From: Kitasatospora herbaricolor
GTDB lineage: Bacteria > Actinomycetota > Actinomycetes > Streptomycetales > Streptomycetaceae
Direction of reading: 5' to 3'
NCBI RefSeq assembly: GCF_030813695.1
Contig: NZ_JAUSVA010000002.1
Coordinates: forward strand, 5,208,001 to 5,272,000
Length of the DNA stretch: 64,000 nucleotides
In this document: positions 17,073 to 25,824 of the stretch, piece by piece
Numbering within the stretch: position 1 is the stretch's first letter
How the letters are laid out: every line of letters begins with the position of its first letter
The notes under the pieces: model-generated
Told to the model about the DNA's origin: nothing
Database searches by the model: none
The model's input: the letters and a program-made list of their open reading frames with translations, nothing else
Translations under genes and position numbers: made by a program

Positions 17073-20000
17073 ATGCCCTCGTACGAAGGACGAAGTACAG
17101 GGCGGCGGAAGGCAGGTCCAGTGGAGCCTCGCATCATCGGCAGCGGTTCGGACGAGCAGGCCGCGGACCCGTTCGGCACCACGGCGCTGCGGCGGCGGGT
17201 GCTGGACGCGTGGTCGGCCTCGCCCGCCCGGTTCCGGGAGGACGCCAACGCCGAGGAGGAGCTGGCGCTCGGCGGCTACCGCGACCGGCTGGTGGTCGAG
17301 CTGGCGCAGAACGCCGCCGACGCGGCCGCCCGGGCCGGCGGCGCCCCCGGCCGGCTCCGGCTGACCCTGCAGGGCGGCGTGCTCGCCGCCGCCAACACCG
17401 GCGCGCCGCTGGACGCCGCGGCGGTGGAGTCGCTCTCCACCCTGCGCGCCTCCTCCAAGCGCGCCGACGGCACCCCGACCGTCGGCCGGTTCGGTGTCGG
17501 CTTCGCCGCCGTGCTCGCCGTCACGGACGAGCCCGCCGTGCTCGGCGCCGCCGGCGGCGTGCGCTGGTCGCTGGCCGAGGCGCACGCGCTGGCCGGGACC
17601 GAACCCGTGCTGACCGAGGAACTGCGCCGCCGCGACGGACACGTGCCGCTGCTCCGGCTGCCGTTCGCCGCCGAGGGCGAGGCCCCCGCCGACTACGACA
17701 CGGTCGTGGTCCTGCCGCTGCGCGACGCCGCCGCCGAGGACCTCGCCCGGCGGCTGCTCACCGAGATCGACGACGCCCTGCTGCTCACCCTGCCCGGCCT
17801 GGCCGAGATCGTCGTGGAGACCCCGGACGGCACCCGCGTGCTGACCCGCTCGGCCGGCGAGCAGAGCCCCGACGGCCTCACCCTCGTCACCCTCACCGAC
17901 GACGCCGGGGGCCAGGCTGCCCGCACCACCTGGCAGATCGCCGGCGCCTCCGGCACCCTCACCGCCGACCTGCTCGCCGACCGCCCCACCGAGGAGCGGG
18001 CCCGCCCGTACTGGACGGTGACCTGGGCCGTCCCGGTGAGCGCCGCCGGGGTCCCGCAGGCGCTGCGCACCACCCCCGTGGTGCACGCCCCCACCCCGAG
18101 CGACGAGCCGCTCGGCGTGCCCGCGCTGCTGATCGCCTCGTACCCGCTGGACCCGACCCGCCGGCACGTCGCGCCCGGCCCGCTCACCGACTTCCTCACC
18201 GAGCGCGCCGCCGACACCTACGCCGACCTGCTGCGCGCCCGGGGCGGCGACCTCGGCTCGCTCGGCCTGGTGCCCGGTCCGCTCGGCCAGGGCGCGCTCG
18301 ACAACGCGGTGCGCGCTGCGGTGCTCGGCCGGCTGCCCGGCATCCCCTTCCTGCCGCACCCGGCACCGGTGGAGGAGGGCACCCCCGCGCTGCGCCCCCG
18401 GGACGCCACGCTGCTGGAGGGCGCCGACACCTCGGTGGTCGAGGCCCTCGCGCCGATCTTCCCCGGCCTGCTGCCGGCCGGGCTGGAGCGCCGCAGCGAA
18501 CTGCGGGTGCTGAACGTCCGCCGGATCCCGCTCGCCGAGGTGGTCGACCAGCTCGGCGGCCTGGAGCGGGAGCCCGCCTGGTGGCGCAACCTGTACGCGG
18601 CGCTGGCCGCCGCCGACCCGGAGTCGCTCGGCGCGCTGCCCGTACCGCTCGCCGACGGCCGGACGGTGACCGGCCCGCGCCGCGTCCTGCTGCCCTCCGA
18701 CGCCGCCGACTGGGCCGCCTACCCGGGCTACCCCGACGCGCTGGCCGGGGCGCTCGCCCTGCTCGACCTTCGCCTCGCCCACCCGGAGGCCGCGCACCCG
18801 CTGCTGGCCAAGCTGGGCGCCGGCACCGCCACCCCCGCCGGGGTGCTGGACACGCCCGAGGTGCGGGCCGCCGTGGCCCGCTCCTACGACGTGGCCGAGG
18901 ACGACCTGGACGCCGCCGTGGACCTCGCCGACGCCGTCCTGGCCCTGGTCAAGGCCGCCGGGACGACCCCCGGCGAGCACCCCTGGCTGTCCCGTCTCGC
19001 CCTGCTGGACGACGAGGGCGAGGCCAGCCGGGCCGGCGAGCTGGTGCTGCCGGACAGTCCGCTGGCCGCCCTGGCCCGCGAGGACGACGCCGGCTACCCG
19101 GACGAGGACCTGCTGGAGCGCTGGGGCCCCGAGGTGCTGGCCGCCGTCGGCGTGCTCAGCGCCTTCGTGCTGGTCCGCGCCGAGGACGTCCCGCTCGACC
19201 CGGACGACCTGGAGCGGCTCGACCCGACCGTCCCCGCCGACCGCGCGGCCGGCGGCGCCCCGACCGGCCTGATCGACGAGGCCCCCGACGGCCTGGCCGA
19301 CTGGTGCGAGGACGCGCTGGAGGCCCTGCACGCGGACGACGACGGCGAACTGGGCGTGCCGCCGGTCGCCGCGGAACTGCTCGCCGTCCGCGACCTGGAC
19401 CTGGTGGACGACCGGGCCTGGCCCGAGGCGCTCGCCCTGCTGGCCCGCCCGCCGTACCGGGAGGCCGTGGTCAACCCGGTGCGCACGCTGCTGCCGGACG
19501 GCGGCTACGTCGACCTGCCGCCCTACACCGCCTGGTGGCTGCGGGACCACCCGGTGCTGGACGGCCGGGAGCCCGCCGGCCTGCGCGCGGCCGGCGCCGA
19601 CCCGCTGCTGCGCGGCCTCTACGACGAGGCCAGGACCACCCTGGACGAGCAGTTCCTGCACGCCCTCGGGGTGCGCACCACGCTGGCCGCGCTGCTGGCC
19701 GAGCCGCACGGCCCGGACGAGCTGCTGGACCGCCTCACCGACCCGGCCTCGATCGTCGGGCATCGCCAGCTGCACGGCATCCACAGCGCCCTGGCCGGGG
19801 TGGACCCCGAGCGGATCGAGCCGCTGGACGTCGTCCGCGCGGTGCCGCCGATGGACCCGGAGACCGGCCGCCGGCCGGCCGGAACCGTCCTGGTGGACGC
19901 CACCGAGGCGGTCGTCGCCGACGCGCCCGACCTGGTCCAGCTGCTCCACCCCTACCCGCTGCTGCCGGTCGCCCCGGCGCTGGCCGGCGCCCTGGCCGAA

Positions 20001-20426
20001 CGGCTGCACGTCTCGCTGGCCAGCGAGGTGGCCGGCGGGCGGGTGCTCTCCGAGGGCACCCTGCACCGGGTCCCCGCGGTGGTGCGGGAGCTGCTGCCCG
20101 GCTGCCCGGTCGCCTACGAGGAGCACGAGGAGCTGCTGGTGGTCGGCCCCGACGGCGAGGAGGCCGCCGTCGACTGGCGCTGGGACACCTCGGCCGGGAC
20201 CCCGGACGCGCCGTACGACCCCGAGACGGCCGAGGAGGCCGACGAGGACGACGAGTTCGAGGTGCCGCCGGCCCCCGGACTGCTGCACGCCGCCACCCCG
20301 GAAGGTCTGGCCGCCGGGCTCGCCTGGTCGGTCGGCCAGTGGCACCGCCGCTTCGAGGTGCTGGCCGCCCTCGCCGAGCCGGACCGCGCCTACGAGCTCT
20401 CGGCCGCCCGGGACTTCGAGGGCTGA
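17073..20426 (+). CDS. Large Hsp90/sacsin-type GHKL ATPase protein, 1117 aa
   Basis: An ATG at 17073 follows agggaag; a GTG at 17121 after ggaagg is an alternative start that would remove 16 residues. Residues about 70-170 form a GHKL-type ATP site like that of Hsp90 and sacsin: VVELAQNAADAAA (N-box), ANTGAPLDAAAVESLSTLRASSKR (G1 region) and VGRFGVGFAAVLAVTD (G2). No HSP90 middle domain is evident. The remaining about 900 residues are Asp/Glu/Leu-rich with repeated short helical segments, and the C-terminus is very acidic (EEADEDDEFEVPP). Related proteins are widespread in streptomycetes and annotated as molecular chaperones, without proof. Confidence 0.8.
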   Translation: MPSYEGRSTGRRKAGPVEPRIIGSGSDEQAADPFGTTALRRRVLDAWSASPARFREDANAEEELALGGYRDRLVVELAQNAADAAARAGGAPGRLRLTLQGGVLAAANTGAPLDAAAVESLSTLRASSKRADGTPTVGRFGVGFAAVLAVTDEPAVLGAAGGVRWSLAEAHALAGTEPVLTEELRRRDGHVPLLRLPFAAEGEAPADYDTVVVLPLRDAAAEDLARRLLTEIDDALLLTLPGLAEIVVETPDGTRVLTRSAGEQSPDGLTLVTLTDDAGGQAARTTWQIAGASGTLTADLLADRPTEERARPYWTVTWAVPVSAAGVPQALRTTPVVHAPTPSDEPLGVPALLIASYPLDPTRRHVAPGPLTDFLTERAADTYADLLRARGGDLGSLGLVPGPLGQGALDNAVRAAVLGRLPGIPFLPHPAPVEEGTPALRPRDATLLEGADTSVVEALAPIFPGLLPAGLERRSELRVLNVRRIPLAEVVDQLGGLEREPAWWRNLYAALAAADPESLGALPVPLADGRTVTGPRRVLLPSDAADWAAYPGYPDALAGALALLDLRLAHPEAAHPLLAKLGAGTATPAGVLDTPEVRAAVARSYDVAEDDLDAAVDLADAVLALVKAAGTTPGEHPWLSRLALLDDEGEASRAGELVLPDSPLAALAREDDAGYPDEDLLERWGPEVLAAVGVLSAFVLVRAEDVPLDPDDLERLDPTVPADRAAGGAPTGLIDEAPDGLADWCEDALEALHADDDGELGVPPVAAELLAVRDLDLVDDRAWPEALALLARPPYREAVVNPVRTLLPDGGYVDLPPYTAWWLRDHPVLDGREPAGLRAAGADPLLRGLYDEARTTLDEQFLHALGVRTTLAALLAEPHGPDELLDRLTDPASIVGHRQLHGIHSALAGVDPERIEPLDVVRAVPPMDPETGRRPAGTVLVDATEAVVADAPDLVQLLHPYPLLPVAPALAGALAERLHVSLASEVAGGRVLSEGTLHRVPAVVRELLPGCPVAYEEHEELLVVGPDGEEAAVDWRWDTSAGTPDAPYDPETAEEADEDDEFEVPPAPGLLHAATPEGLAAGLAWSVGQWHRRFEVLAALAEPDRAYELSAARDFEG

Positions 20427-20435
20427 CGCCGCCCG

Positions 20436-20475
20436 CCCCGGCCGGCGGCGCCTGCGGGTGCCGGCCGGCCGGGGC
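20436..20475. terminator. Imperfect hairpin between convergent genes
   Basis: ccccggccggcggc and a near-complement gccggccggccgggg, with one bulged base, flank a short loop in the 97-base gap between the large ATPase gene and the convergent LuxR-type regulator. The position fits a bidirectional terminator. Confidence 0.5.
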
Positions 20476-20523
20476 CGCCTGCTGCTCCTGGCCGCCGCCG
20501 GCCGCACCGGCGCCCGGGAGGGG

Positions 20524-21567
20524 TCAGGCGGCGGCGCCGTCCGGCGGCCGCGCGGGGTCCGGCCCCTGCCGGTCGCGGATCAGGTACCCGGCCTGGAAGC
20601 GGCTCTTCGCGCCGATCCTGGACATGATGTCCGAGATGTGGCGCTGGCAGGTGCGGTCCGACATGCCCAGCCGGCGGGCGATCGACTTGTCGTCCATGCC
20701 CAGCGAGAGCAGGCTGATGATCGCCTGCCGCAGGTCGTCCGAGATCGCGCTGGCCTGCGCCCGGTCCACCGAGGTGGCGAACGGCAGGCCGCGCAGCCAG
20801 CTCTGCTCGAAGGTCGCCCGCATGAAGTCGATGATGTTCGGCTCGCGGATCACCAGCGCGGCGTCCGGGTTCTCCTGGACCTCGATCACCGCGACGCTCC
20901 GGTCGAAGACCAGCATCCGCCGCACCCGGTCGCCGGTGGTGCGCACCTGGCCGCCGAGCGCGGTGATGTGCTCGACGTAGGCGATGGTGGGCGGGCTGTA
21001 CCGGGCGGTGTGCTGGTAGATGGTGCGCATCGCGACCCCCCGCGCCAGCATCTCCTCGTCCCGCGCGGCCGCCTCCGCCAGCACCTCGGTCCGCCGGCCG
21101 CCGCCCGGCTGGGCGGTCAGCACCTCGTTCAGGCAGCGGTGCGCGGCGTCCTGGATGATCGCCCGCACCGAGGCCAGGTCGGTGACCAGCTCCACCCGCT
21201 CGATACGCGCCAGATGGGCGGCGCCCGCGTGGTACTCCGGCTCCAGCGACAGGATCTGACACCGCGTCCGGTCGATCGTCAGCTGGAGGTCGCGGAGCAG
21301 GTTCTCCAGCGGGGCCAGCACCCGCGCGGCGGCGGACTGCGGTGCCACCGGTGTGAGTTGACGATCGTCGTTGATGATCCTGCCGACCAGGTGGAGCCGC
21401 TCCAGCTCGTCCACCACCTGCTCCGCGGTCTCGGCCGGCAGCCCGAGGGCCGCCTCTAACTCCTCGGGCGAGAAGCGCATCCGGTTCACCGCGTAGGCGT
21501 AGACGCGGTGGGCGGTTTCGCTCAGTTCCGGAGTACTTGTTAGCCCTGGTATGTCACCAATCGCCAT
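20524..21567 (-). CDS. LuxR-type regulator with TrmB-like N-terminal HTH
   Basis: The 347-residue product has an N-terminal winged-helix-like region (ETAHRVYAYAVNRMRFSPEELEAALGL...VDELERLHLVGRI, residues 17-65) and a central domain about 70-260 with the VFDRSVAVIEVQ signature seen in this group. A LuxR-type C-terminal HTH follows at about 270-325 (LLSLGMDDKSIARRLGMSDRTCQRHISDIMSRIGA-like segment). There is no receiver Asp pattern, so it is an orphan regulator that probably senses a ligand. It is divergent from the 58-aa peptide gene with a 120-base promoter gap and borders the biosynthetic cluster. It most likely controls that cluster. Confidence 0.85.
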   Translation of the reverse strand: MAIGDIPGLTSTPELSETAHRVYAYAVNRMRFSPEELEAALGLPAETAEQVVDELERLHLVGRIINDDRQLTPVAPQSAAARVLAPLENLLRDLQLTIDRTRCQILSLEPEYHAGAAHLARIERVELVTDLASVRAIIQDAAHRCLNEVLTAQPGGGRRTEVLAEAAARDEEMLARGVAMRTIYQHTARYSPPTIAYVEHITALGGQVRTTGDRVRRMLVFDRSVAVIEVQENPDAALVIREPNIIDFMRATFEQSWLRGLPFATSVDRAQASAISDDLRQAIISLLSLGMDDKSIARRLGMSDRTCQRHISDIMSRIGAKSRFQAGYLIRDRQGPDPARPPDGAAA

Positions 21568-21687
21568 TGATTGGCTCCCCCTCAGTCATCCGTCAGGCGT
21601 GTTTCCGCCTCCAAACTATCTCGACCTCGACCTGTTGCCAGTGTGATTGTTGACGTGTTCGCCGCTGCTAGGAGACACCCGGAAATC

Positions 21688-21864
21688 ATGAAGATCGCCC
21701 GCTCCTTCCTCCTCCTGCTGATCGTCGCGGCAGTGCCCGGCATCACCGTCATCGGTGCAGTTCAGGCCGCAACCGCAAGCGCCACCGCCGCAACCGCCGT
21801 CGTCGCGGGCGCCGCCACCGGGCCCTCCGGCCCCATTCCCGGGGGCGACACCGGCTGGGGCTGA
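21688..21864 (+). CDS. Small secreted-peptide candidate, 58 aa
   Basis: The start is the ATG at 21688 with GGAG upstream at 21671; the frame is open further 5' but without a good start. The peptide has a basic N-terminus (MKIAR), a hydrophobic signal segment (SFLLLLIVAAVPGITVIGAV), an AQ-type AXA cleavage region (VQAATA), an Ala/Thr linker, and a distinctive C-terminus GPSGPIPGGDTGWG. The small size, secretion signal and position directly opposite an orphan LuxR-type regulator suggest a signalling peptide or a precursor. No maturation enzyme of a known RiPP class is next to it. Function is inferred from context only. Confidence 0.6.
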   Translation: MKIARSFLLLLIVAAVPGITVIGAVQAATASATAATAVVAGAATGPSGPIPGGDTGWG

Positions 21865-22127
21865 TCCCCGCCGCACCGTCCCCCGGCGCCGGGCGCCCGG
21901 CACCTCCACCACCACCAGTACCGCGGCCGCCGTCCGGCGCCCGCTCCCCCGCCACGCCTCCCGCGCCCCGGGAGCGGCGCGCCCGTCGCGCCGGGCCCGC
22001 CGCCGGGCGGGCCGCACCGCGCGCCACCGGCCACCCGCCGGGCGGCGGCACACCGCAACAACCACCCCACGTACAGCAGTCGGCCGCGCACGGGCTCCGC
22101 CCTGCCCGGCCGCACGGATGAGGATGG

Positions 22128-23522
22128 ATGGGTATGGGTATCACCGACGCGGACCTCCCGGGCTCCGCCGCCGCGCTCGACGAACTGCGCTCCGGCTTCG
22201 AGGGGCCGCTGCTGCTCCCCGCGGACGAGGGGTACGACGAGGTCCGCGCGATCTGGAACGGCATGCACGACCGCCGGCCCGCGCTGATCGCCCGCTGCCG
22301 TTCCACCGCCGACATCGCCGCCGCCGTGCGCTTCGCCCGGGCCGCCGGGCTGCCGGCGACGGTCCGCGGCGGCGGCCACAACGTCGCCGGGACGGCCGTG
22401 GACGACGACGCCGTGATGATCGATCTCTCGCTGCTGCGCACCGTCACCGTCGACCCGCAGGCCCGGCGGGCCCGCGCGGAGGGCGGCAGCCTGCTCAAGG
22501 ACCTCGACACCGCGACCGCCGCGCACGGCCTGGCCTGCCCGGCCGGCGTGGTCGGCCACACCGGTCTCGGCGGCCTCGCGCTCGGCGGCGGCTACGGCTG
22601 GCTCACCCGCAAGTGGGGCCTGACCTGCGACCACATCGTCGAGGCCGAGGTCGTGCTGGCCGACGGCACGGTGGTCCGGGCCACCGACGAGAGCCACCCG
22701 GACCTGCTGCGGGCCCTGCGCGGCGGCATCGGCAACTTCGCCGTGGTGGCCGCCTTCACCCTGGAGCTGCGCCCGGTCGGCCCGTTGAGCTACCGCAGCG
22801 CGCTGTACCCGATGGAGGACGCCCCGGCGGTCCTGCGGGCCTTCCGCTCGTTCACCGAGAAGCAGCCCGACGACCTCCGGGTCTTCGGCGCCTTCCAGGA
22901 GCTCGGCCACGACGAGTCCGTCCCGGCCGAGCTGCGGGGCCGGCAGGCCCTGGACCTCGCGGTGGTCTGCTCGGCGGACGACCCGGAGAGCCTGGCCCTG
23001 AGCGGGCAGCTGCTGGACGCCGTGCCGGCCGCCTCCTACTTCGAACAGACCATGTCCTACTACGAGTTGCAGGCTCGGCTGGACGCCAGCGGCCCCGCCG
23101 GACGGCGTTACTTCACCAAGACCTGCTACCTGGCGGACCTCGCCGACGGCACCATCGAGCAGCTGGTCGAGGCCGCCCGCCGCAACCCGTCCCGGCTGTC
23201 CTCGATCGACGTCGAGTTCCTGCGCGGCGCGATCACCGAGGGCACCGGCCGCCCCTCGGCCTTCCCGCACCGGGACGCCGCCTACCTGTGCACCGCCTGG
23301 GCCGCCTGGCTCGACCCCGAGCAGGACGAGGCGAACGTCGCCTGGTCGCGCGGCACCATGGCCGCGCTGTCGCCCTGGCAGACGGCCGGCAGCTACGGCA
23401 ACTACGTCCCGGAGGACGAGTCCGCGGCCCCGGCCGCCGACGCCTGGCTCGCCGACGTCAAGGACCGCTACGACCCGGAGAACCTCTTCCGGGGCCGGCG
23501 CAACGTCGTGCCGGCGGTCTGA
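22128..23522 (+). CDS. BBE-type FAD-linked oxidoreductase
   Basis: A 464-residue protein with a PP-loop FAD-binding domain (residues about 50-220): VRGGGHNVAG carries His84, the expected covalent FAD attachment site, followed by VVGHTGLGGLALGGGYG. The usual GVC cysteine for bicovalent attachment is absent; the nearest Cys is in ACPAG. The C-terminal berberine-bridge segment KDRYDPENLFRGRRNVVP is typical. Such enzymes oxidise alcohols, amines or C-H bonds using O2. It starts the plus-strand biosynthetic run after the peptide gene, but a hairpin separates it from the adenylation gene, so it may form its own transcript. Confidence 0.9.
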   Translation: MGMGITDADLPGSAAALDELRSGFEGPLLLPADEGYDEVRAIWNGMHDRRPALIARCRSTADIAAAVRFARAAGLPATVRGGGHNVAGTAVDDDAVMIDLSLLRTVTVDPQARRARAEGGSLLKDLDTATAAHGLACPAGVVGHTGLGGLALGGGYGWLTRKWGLTCDHIVEAEVVLADGTVVRATDESHPDLLRALRGGIGNFAVVAAFTLELRPVGPLSYRSALYPMEDAPAVLRAFRSFTEKQPDDLRVFGAFQELGHDESVPAELRGRQALDLAVVCSADDPESLALSGQLLDAVPAASYFEQTMSYYELQARLDASGPAGRRYFTKTCYLADLADGTIEQLVEAARRNPSRLSSIDVEFLRGAITEGTGRPSAFPHRDAAYLCTAWAAWLDPEQDEANVAWSRGTMAALSPWQTAGSYGNYVPEDESAAPAADAWLADVKDRYDPENLFRGRRNVVPAV

Positions 23523-23609
23523 ACCGCACCCGTCCCGGGGCGCCCCGCGCGCCCCGACCGCTCCGCCCCGCACGGCCGGGCGGCGGCCGGCCACCCGCCG
23601 GCTCCGCCC

Positions 23610-23634
23610 CGCCGCCCCGCCACCCGGGGCGGCG
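23610..23634. terminator. Hairpin between the FAD oxidase and adenylation genes
   Basis: A 9-bp perfect stem (cgccgcccc / ggggcggcg) with a seven-base loop lies about 90 bases after the oxidase stop and just before the ribosome-binding site of the adenylation gene. It is more likely a terminator for the oxidase gene than an element acting on the next one. Confidence 0.45.
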
Positions 23635-23667
23635 CCCCCTGTGACACCGGAAGGAGGGAACCCCCAC

Positions 23668-25134
23668 ATGCCGGTCGGAACACTCCCGACGAACCCCCTC
23701 TACGAGGACTTCCACGCCCGGGCCGTCCGACGGCCCGACGCCCCGGCGCTGCACTGGCACGACACCGTCGTCGACTACGGCGGCCTCGCCGCGCTGGCCG
23801 ACCTGGCGTACGCCGAACTCGCCGCGCATCCGGGCGGCCCGGTGGCGCTGCCCGCCCGCAAGTCCCCCCGGGCGATCGCCCTGGTGCTGGCCTGCCTGCG
23901 GGCGGGCCGCCCGCTGCTGCTGGTCTCCGAGAGCCTCGGCCGCCGCACGCTGGACCAGCTGGTCGAGCGGGCCGGCTGCGGCTGGCTGGCCCAGGCCGAC
24001 GAGCACACGACCGAGTGGACGGACCTCGGCCCGGCCCGGCCCGGCGCCGCGGCCCTCGACCCGGCCGCCGCCTGCCTGGTGCTGACCACCTCGGGCTCCA
24101 CCGGCACGCCCAAACTGGTGCCGCTCGGCGCCGCCGCGCTGGACCGCTTCACCCGCTGGGCGCACGAGCGGTTCGGGCTCGGCGAGGGCCGGACGGTGCT
24201 CAACTACGCGCCGCTCAACTTCGACCTCTGCCTGCTGGACATCTGGGCCACCCTGCGGGCCGGCGGCTGCGCCGCCCTGGTCGACCCGGAGCACGCGGTG
24301 GACCCGCGCCGGCTGGTGGAGCTGTTCGAGCGCACCCGCCCGCAGGTCGTCCAGGCCGTGCCGATGCTGTTCCGCATCCTCGCGGAGGCGGGCGCGGCGC
24401 CCGCGCCCGAGGTCGTGCACGTCGTGCTGACCGGCGACCACACCCCGCCACCGGTGCGCCGGGCGCTGCCCGGACTGTTCCCCGCCGCGGAGTTCCACAG
24501 CGTCTACGGCTGCACGGAGACCAACGACAGCTTCCTGCACACCCTCGGGCCCGCGGACCTGAGCGAGGGCGGGACGGTGCCGCTGGGCCGTCCGCTGCCG
24601 GGCGTCCGGACGGCGCTGGCCGGGCCGGACGGGCTGCTGGCGGGCGCCGGCACCGGCGAACTGCTGGTGGCCACCCCGTTCCAGACCGAGGGCTACCTCG
24701 CGGACGGGGACCAGGGCGGCCGGTTCACCACCGCCGCGGACGGCACCCGGTACTTCCGCAGCGGCGACCTGGTCACCCGCGCCGTGGACGGCACGCTGAC
24801 GCTGGTCGGCCGGACCGACTTCCAGGTCAAGGTGCGCGGGGTGCGGGTCAGCCTGGAGGAGGTCGAACGGGTGCTGCTGGGCCACCCGGAGATCGCCGAG
24901 GCGGGGGTGCTCGCGCTGCCCGACCCGGCGGCCGGGGTGCGGCTGCACGCCGTGGTGCGGCGCCGCTCCGAACGGCTGAACTCTCTGGCGCTGCGGGCGT
25001 ACTGCGCCGAGCGGCTGTCGAAGGCAGCGATCCCGGCGGCCTTCCGGCTGACCGGCGAACCGCTGCCCAGCACGTCCACCGGAAAGGTCGACCGAGGCCG
25101 GCTGAGGGCCGAGTTGTTGGAGGAGAGCACGTGA
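23668..25134 (+). CDS. Free-standing adenylation enzyme (amino-acid:carrier-protein ligase)
   Basis: The start is the ATG at 23668, ten bases after AAGGAGG. The 488-residue enzyme has adenylation core motifs in order: A3 TTSGSTGTPKLVP, the A4/A5 region NFDLCLLDIW and VYGCTETND, A7 FRSGDLV, A8 GRTDFQVKVRGVRVSLEEVE, and A10 STSTGKVDRG with the catalytic Lys. Asp in NFDLC is the residue that normally binds an amino-acid amino group, so an alpha-amino acid is likely. By eye the remaining pocket residues do not clearly fit the proline code of PltF/RedM. It overlaps the carrier-protein gene (GTGA), which fits direct loading of that carrier. Confidence 0.93.
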   Translation: MPVGTLPTNPLYEDFHARAVRRPDAPALHWHDTVVDYGGLAALADLAYAELAAHPGGPVALPARKSPRAIALVLACLRAGRPLLLVSESLGRRTLDQLVERAGCGWLAQADEHTTEWTDLGPARPGAAALDPAAACLVLTTSGSTGTPKLVPLGAAALDRFTRWAHERFGLGEGRTVLNYAPLNFDLCLLDIWATLRAGGCAALVDPEHAVDPRRLVELFERTRPQVVQAVPMLFRILAEAGAAPAPEVVHVVLTGDHTPPPVRRALPGLFPAAEFHSVYGCTETNDSFLHTLGPADLSEGGTVPLGRPLPGVRTALAGPDGLLAGAGTGELLVATPFQTEGYLADGDQGGRFTTAADGTRYFRSGDLVTRAVDGTLTLVGRTDFQVKVRGVRVSLEEVERVLLGHPEIAEAGVLALPDPAAGVRLHAVVRRRSERLNSLALRAYCAERLSKAAIPAAFRLTGEPLPSTSTGKVDRGRLRAELLEEST

Positions 25135-25379
25135 GCGCCGCGACCGTCATCAAGCAGCACATCGTCTCGGAGTACGCACCGGACACGTCCGTTGACGAAC
25201 TCCCTTCGTCCTACGACCTGTTGGACACCGGTCTGGTGGACAGCCTGGCTCTGCTGGGGCTGATCACCTGGGTGGGGGAGCGGTTCGGGGTCCCGGTCGA
25301 CGAGGTCGAGATCTCGCCCGACGACTTCCGGTCCGTGGACGCGATCCTGCGGTTCATCGAGATCACCAAGAGCGCCTGA
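25131..25379 (+). CDS. Free-standing peptidyl/acyl carrier protein, 82 aa
   Basis: Its GTG overlaps the stop codon of the adenylation gene. The protein contains the phosphopantetheine site in LLDTGLVDSLALLGLI, with Ser38 as attachment residue, and ends with the helix VDAILRFIEITKSA. It is the same size as the carriers that work with free-standing adenylation and dehydrogenase enzymes (PltL, RedO type). It should carry the activated amino acid as a thioester during oxidation by the acyl-CoA-dehydrogenase-like protein encoded 450 bases downstream. Confidence 0.93.
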   Translation: MSAATVIKQHIVSEYAPDTSVDELPSSYDLLDTGLVDSLALLGLITWVGERFGVPVDEVEISPDDFRSVDAILRFIEITKSA

Positions 25380-25404
25380 GCGCTTCCGACAGGGGGTACG
25401 AAAG

Positions 25405-25782
25405 ATGTTCATCAGAAGCATGGACGAGATCAAGGCTGTCGACTGGGGCAACGGCACCAGCCACCGGTTCCTGCTGGAGCGGGACCGGATGGGGTTCACC
25501 GTCTGCCACACCGTCGTGCGGGCCGGCAGCAAGTCGAAGCTGGAGTACCGGCGCCACCTGGAGGCCTGCTACTGCATCGGCGGGTCCGGCCAGGTGGTCA
25601 GCGCCGAGACCGGCGAGAGCTACGAGATCCGGCCCGGCGTGCTGTACGCGCTGGACGAGCACGACGCCCACTTCCTGATCGCCTCCCCGCACGAGGACCT
25701 GGAACTGGTCAGCGTCTTCAACCCGCCGTTGCACGGCGAGGAACGCCACCAGCTCGACGGCGACGGCTTCTCGCACTACTGA
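25405..25782 (+). CDS. Ectoine synthase (EctC) paralogue, cupin
   Basis: The 125-residue product aligns with EctC along its whole length: MFIRSMDEIK, then MGFTVCHTVVRAG, RHLEACYCIGGSG, IRPGVLYALDEHDAHFL and the C-terminal LVSVFNPPLHGEE. With a constant offset of four, Glu53, Tyr81 and His89 match the iron ligands of characterised EctC, and Thr36 matches a substrate-site Thr. No ectA, ectB or ectD is present. EctC closes the tetrahydropyrimidine ring of ectoine and is reported to cyclise glutamine to an amidine (ADPC) as a side reaction. A role in building a cyclic amidine residue for the product is my inference. Confidence 0.9.
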   Translation: MFIRSMDEIKAVDWGNGTSHRFLLERDRMGFTVCHTVVRAGSKSKLEYRRHLEACYCIGGSGQVVSAETGESYEIRPGVLYALDEHDAHFLIASPHEDLELVSVFNPPLHGEERHQLDGDGFSHY

Positions 25783-25824
25783 GCGGCCCGCCGGCACCCG
25801 ACCACCAACCACGCGGGGGAACCG

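Noticed and set aside
16953..20507. A 1184-codon minus-strand open frame opposite the large ATPase
   Set aside because: Low-complexity antisense translation; the plus strand has recognisable GHKL motifs and acidic protein composition.
24015..25130. Upstream part of the frame that ends as the carrier protein
   Set aside because: Only the last 82 codons resemble a protein; the rest is out-of-frame adenylation gene sequence.
23668..25134. Assigning proline as the substrate of the adenylation enzyme
   Set aside because: Context suggests it, but by eye the pocket residues (for example His and Val before YGCTET) do not match the known proline code well enough.
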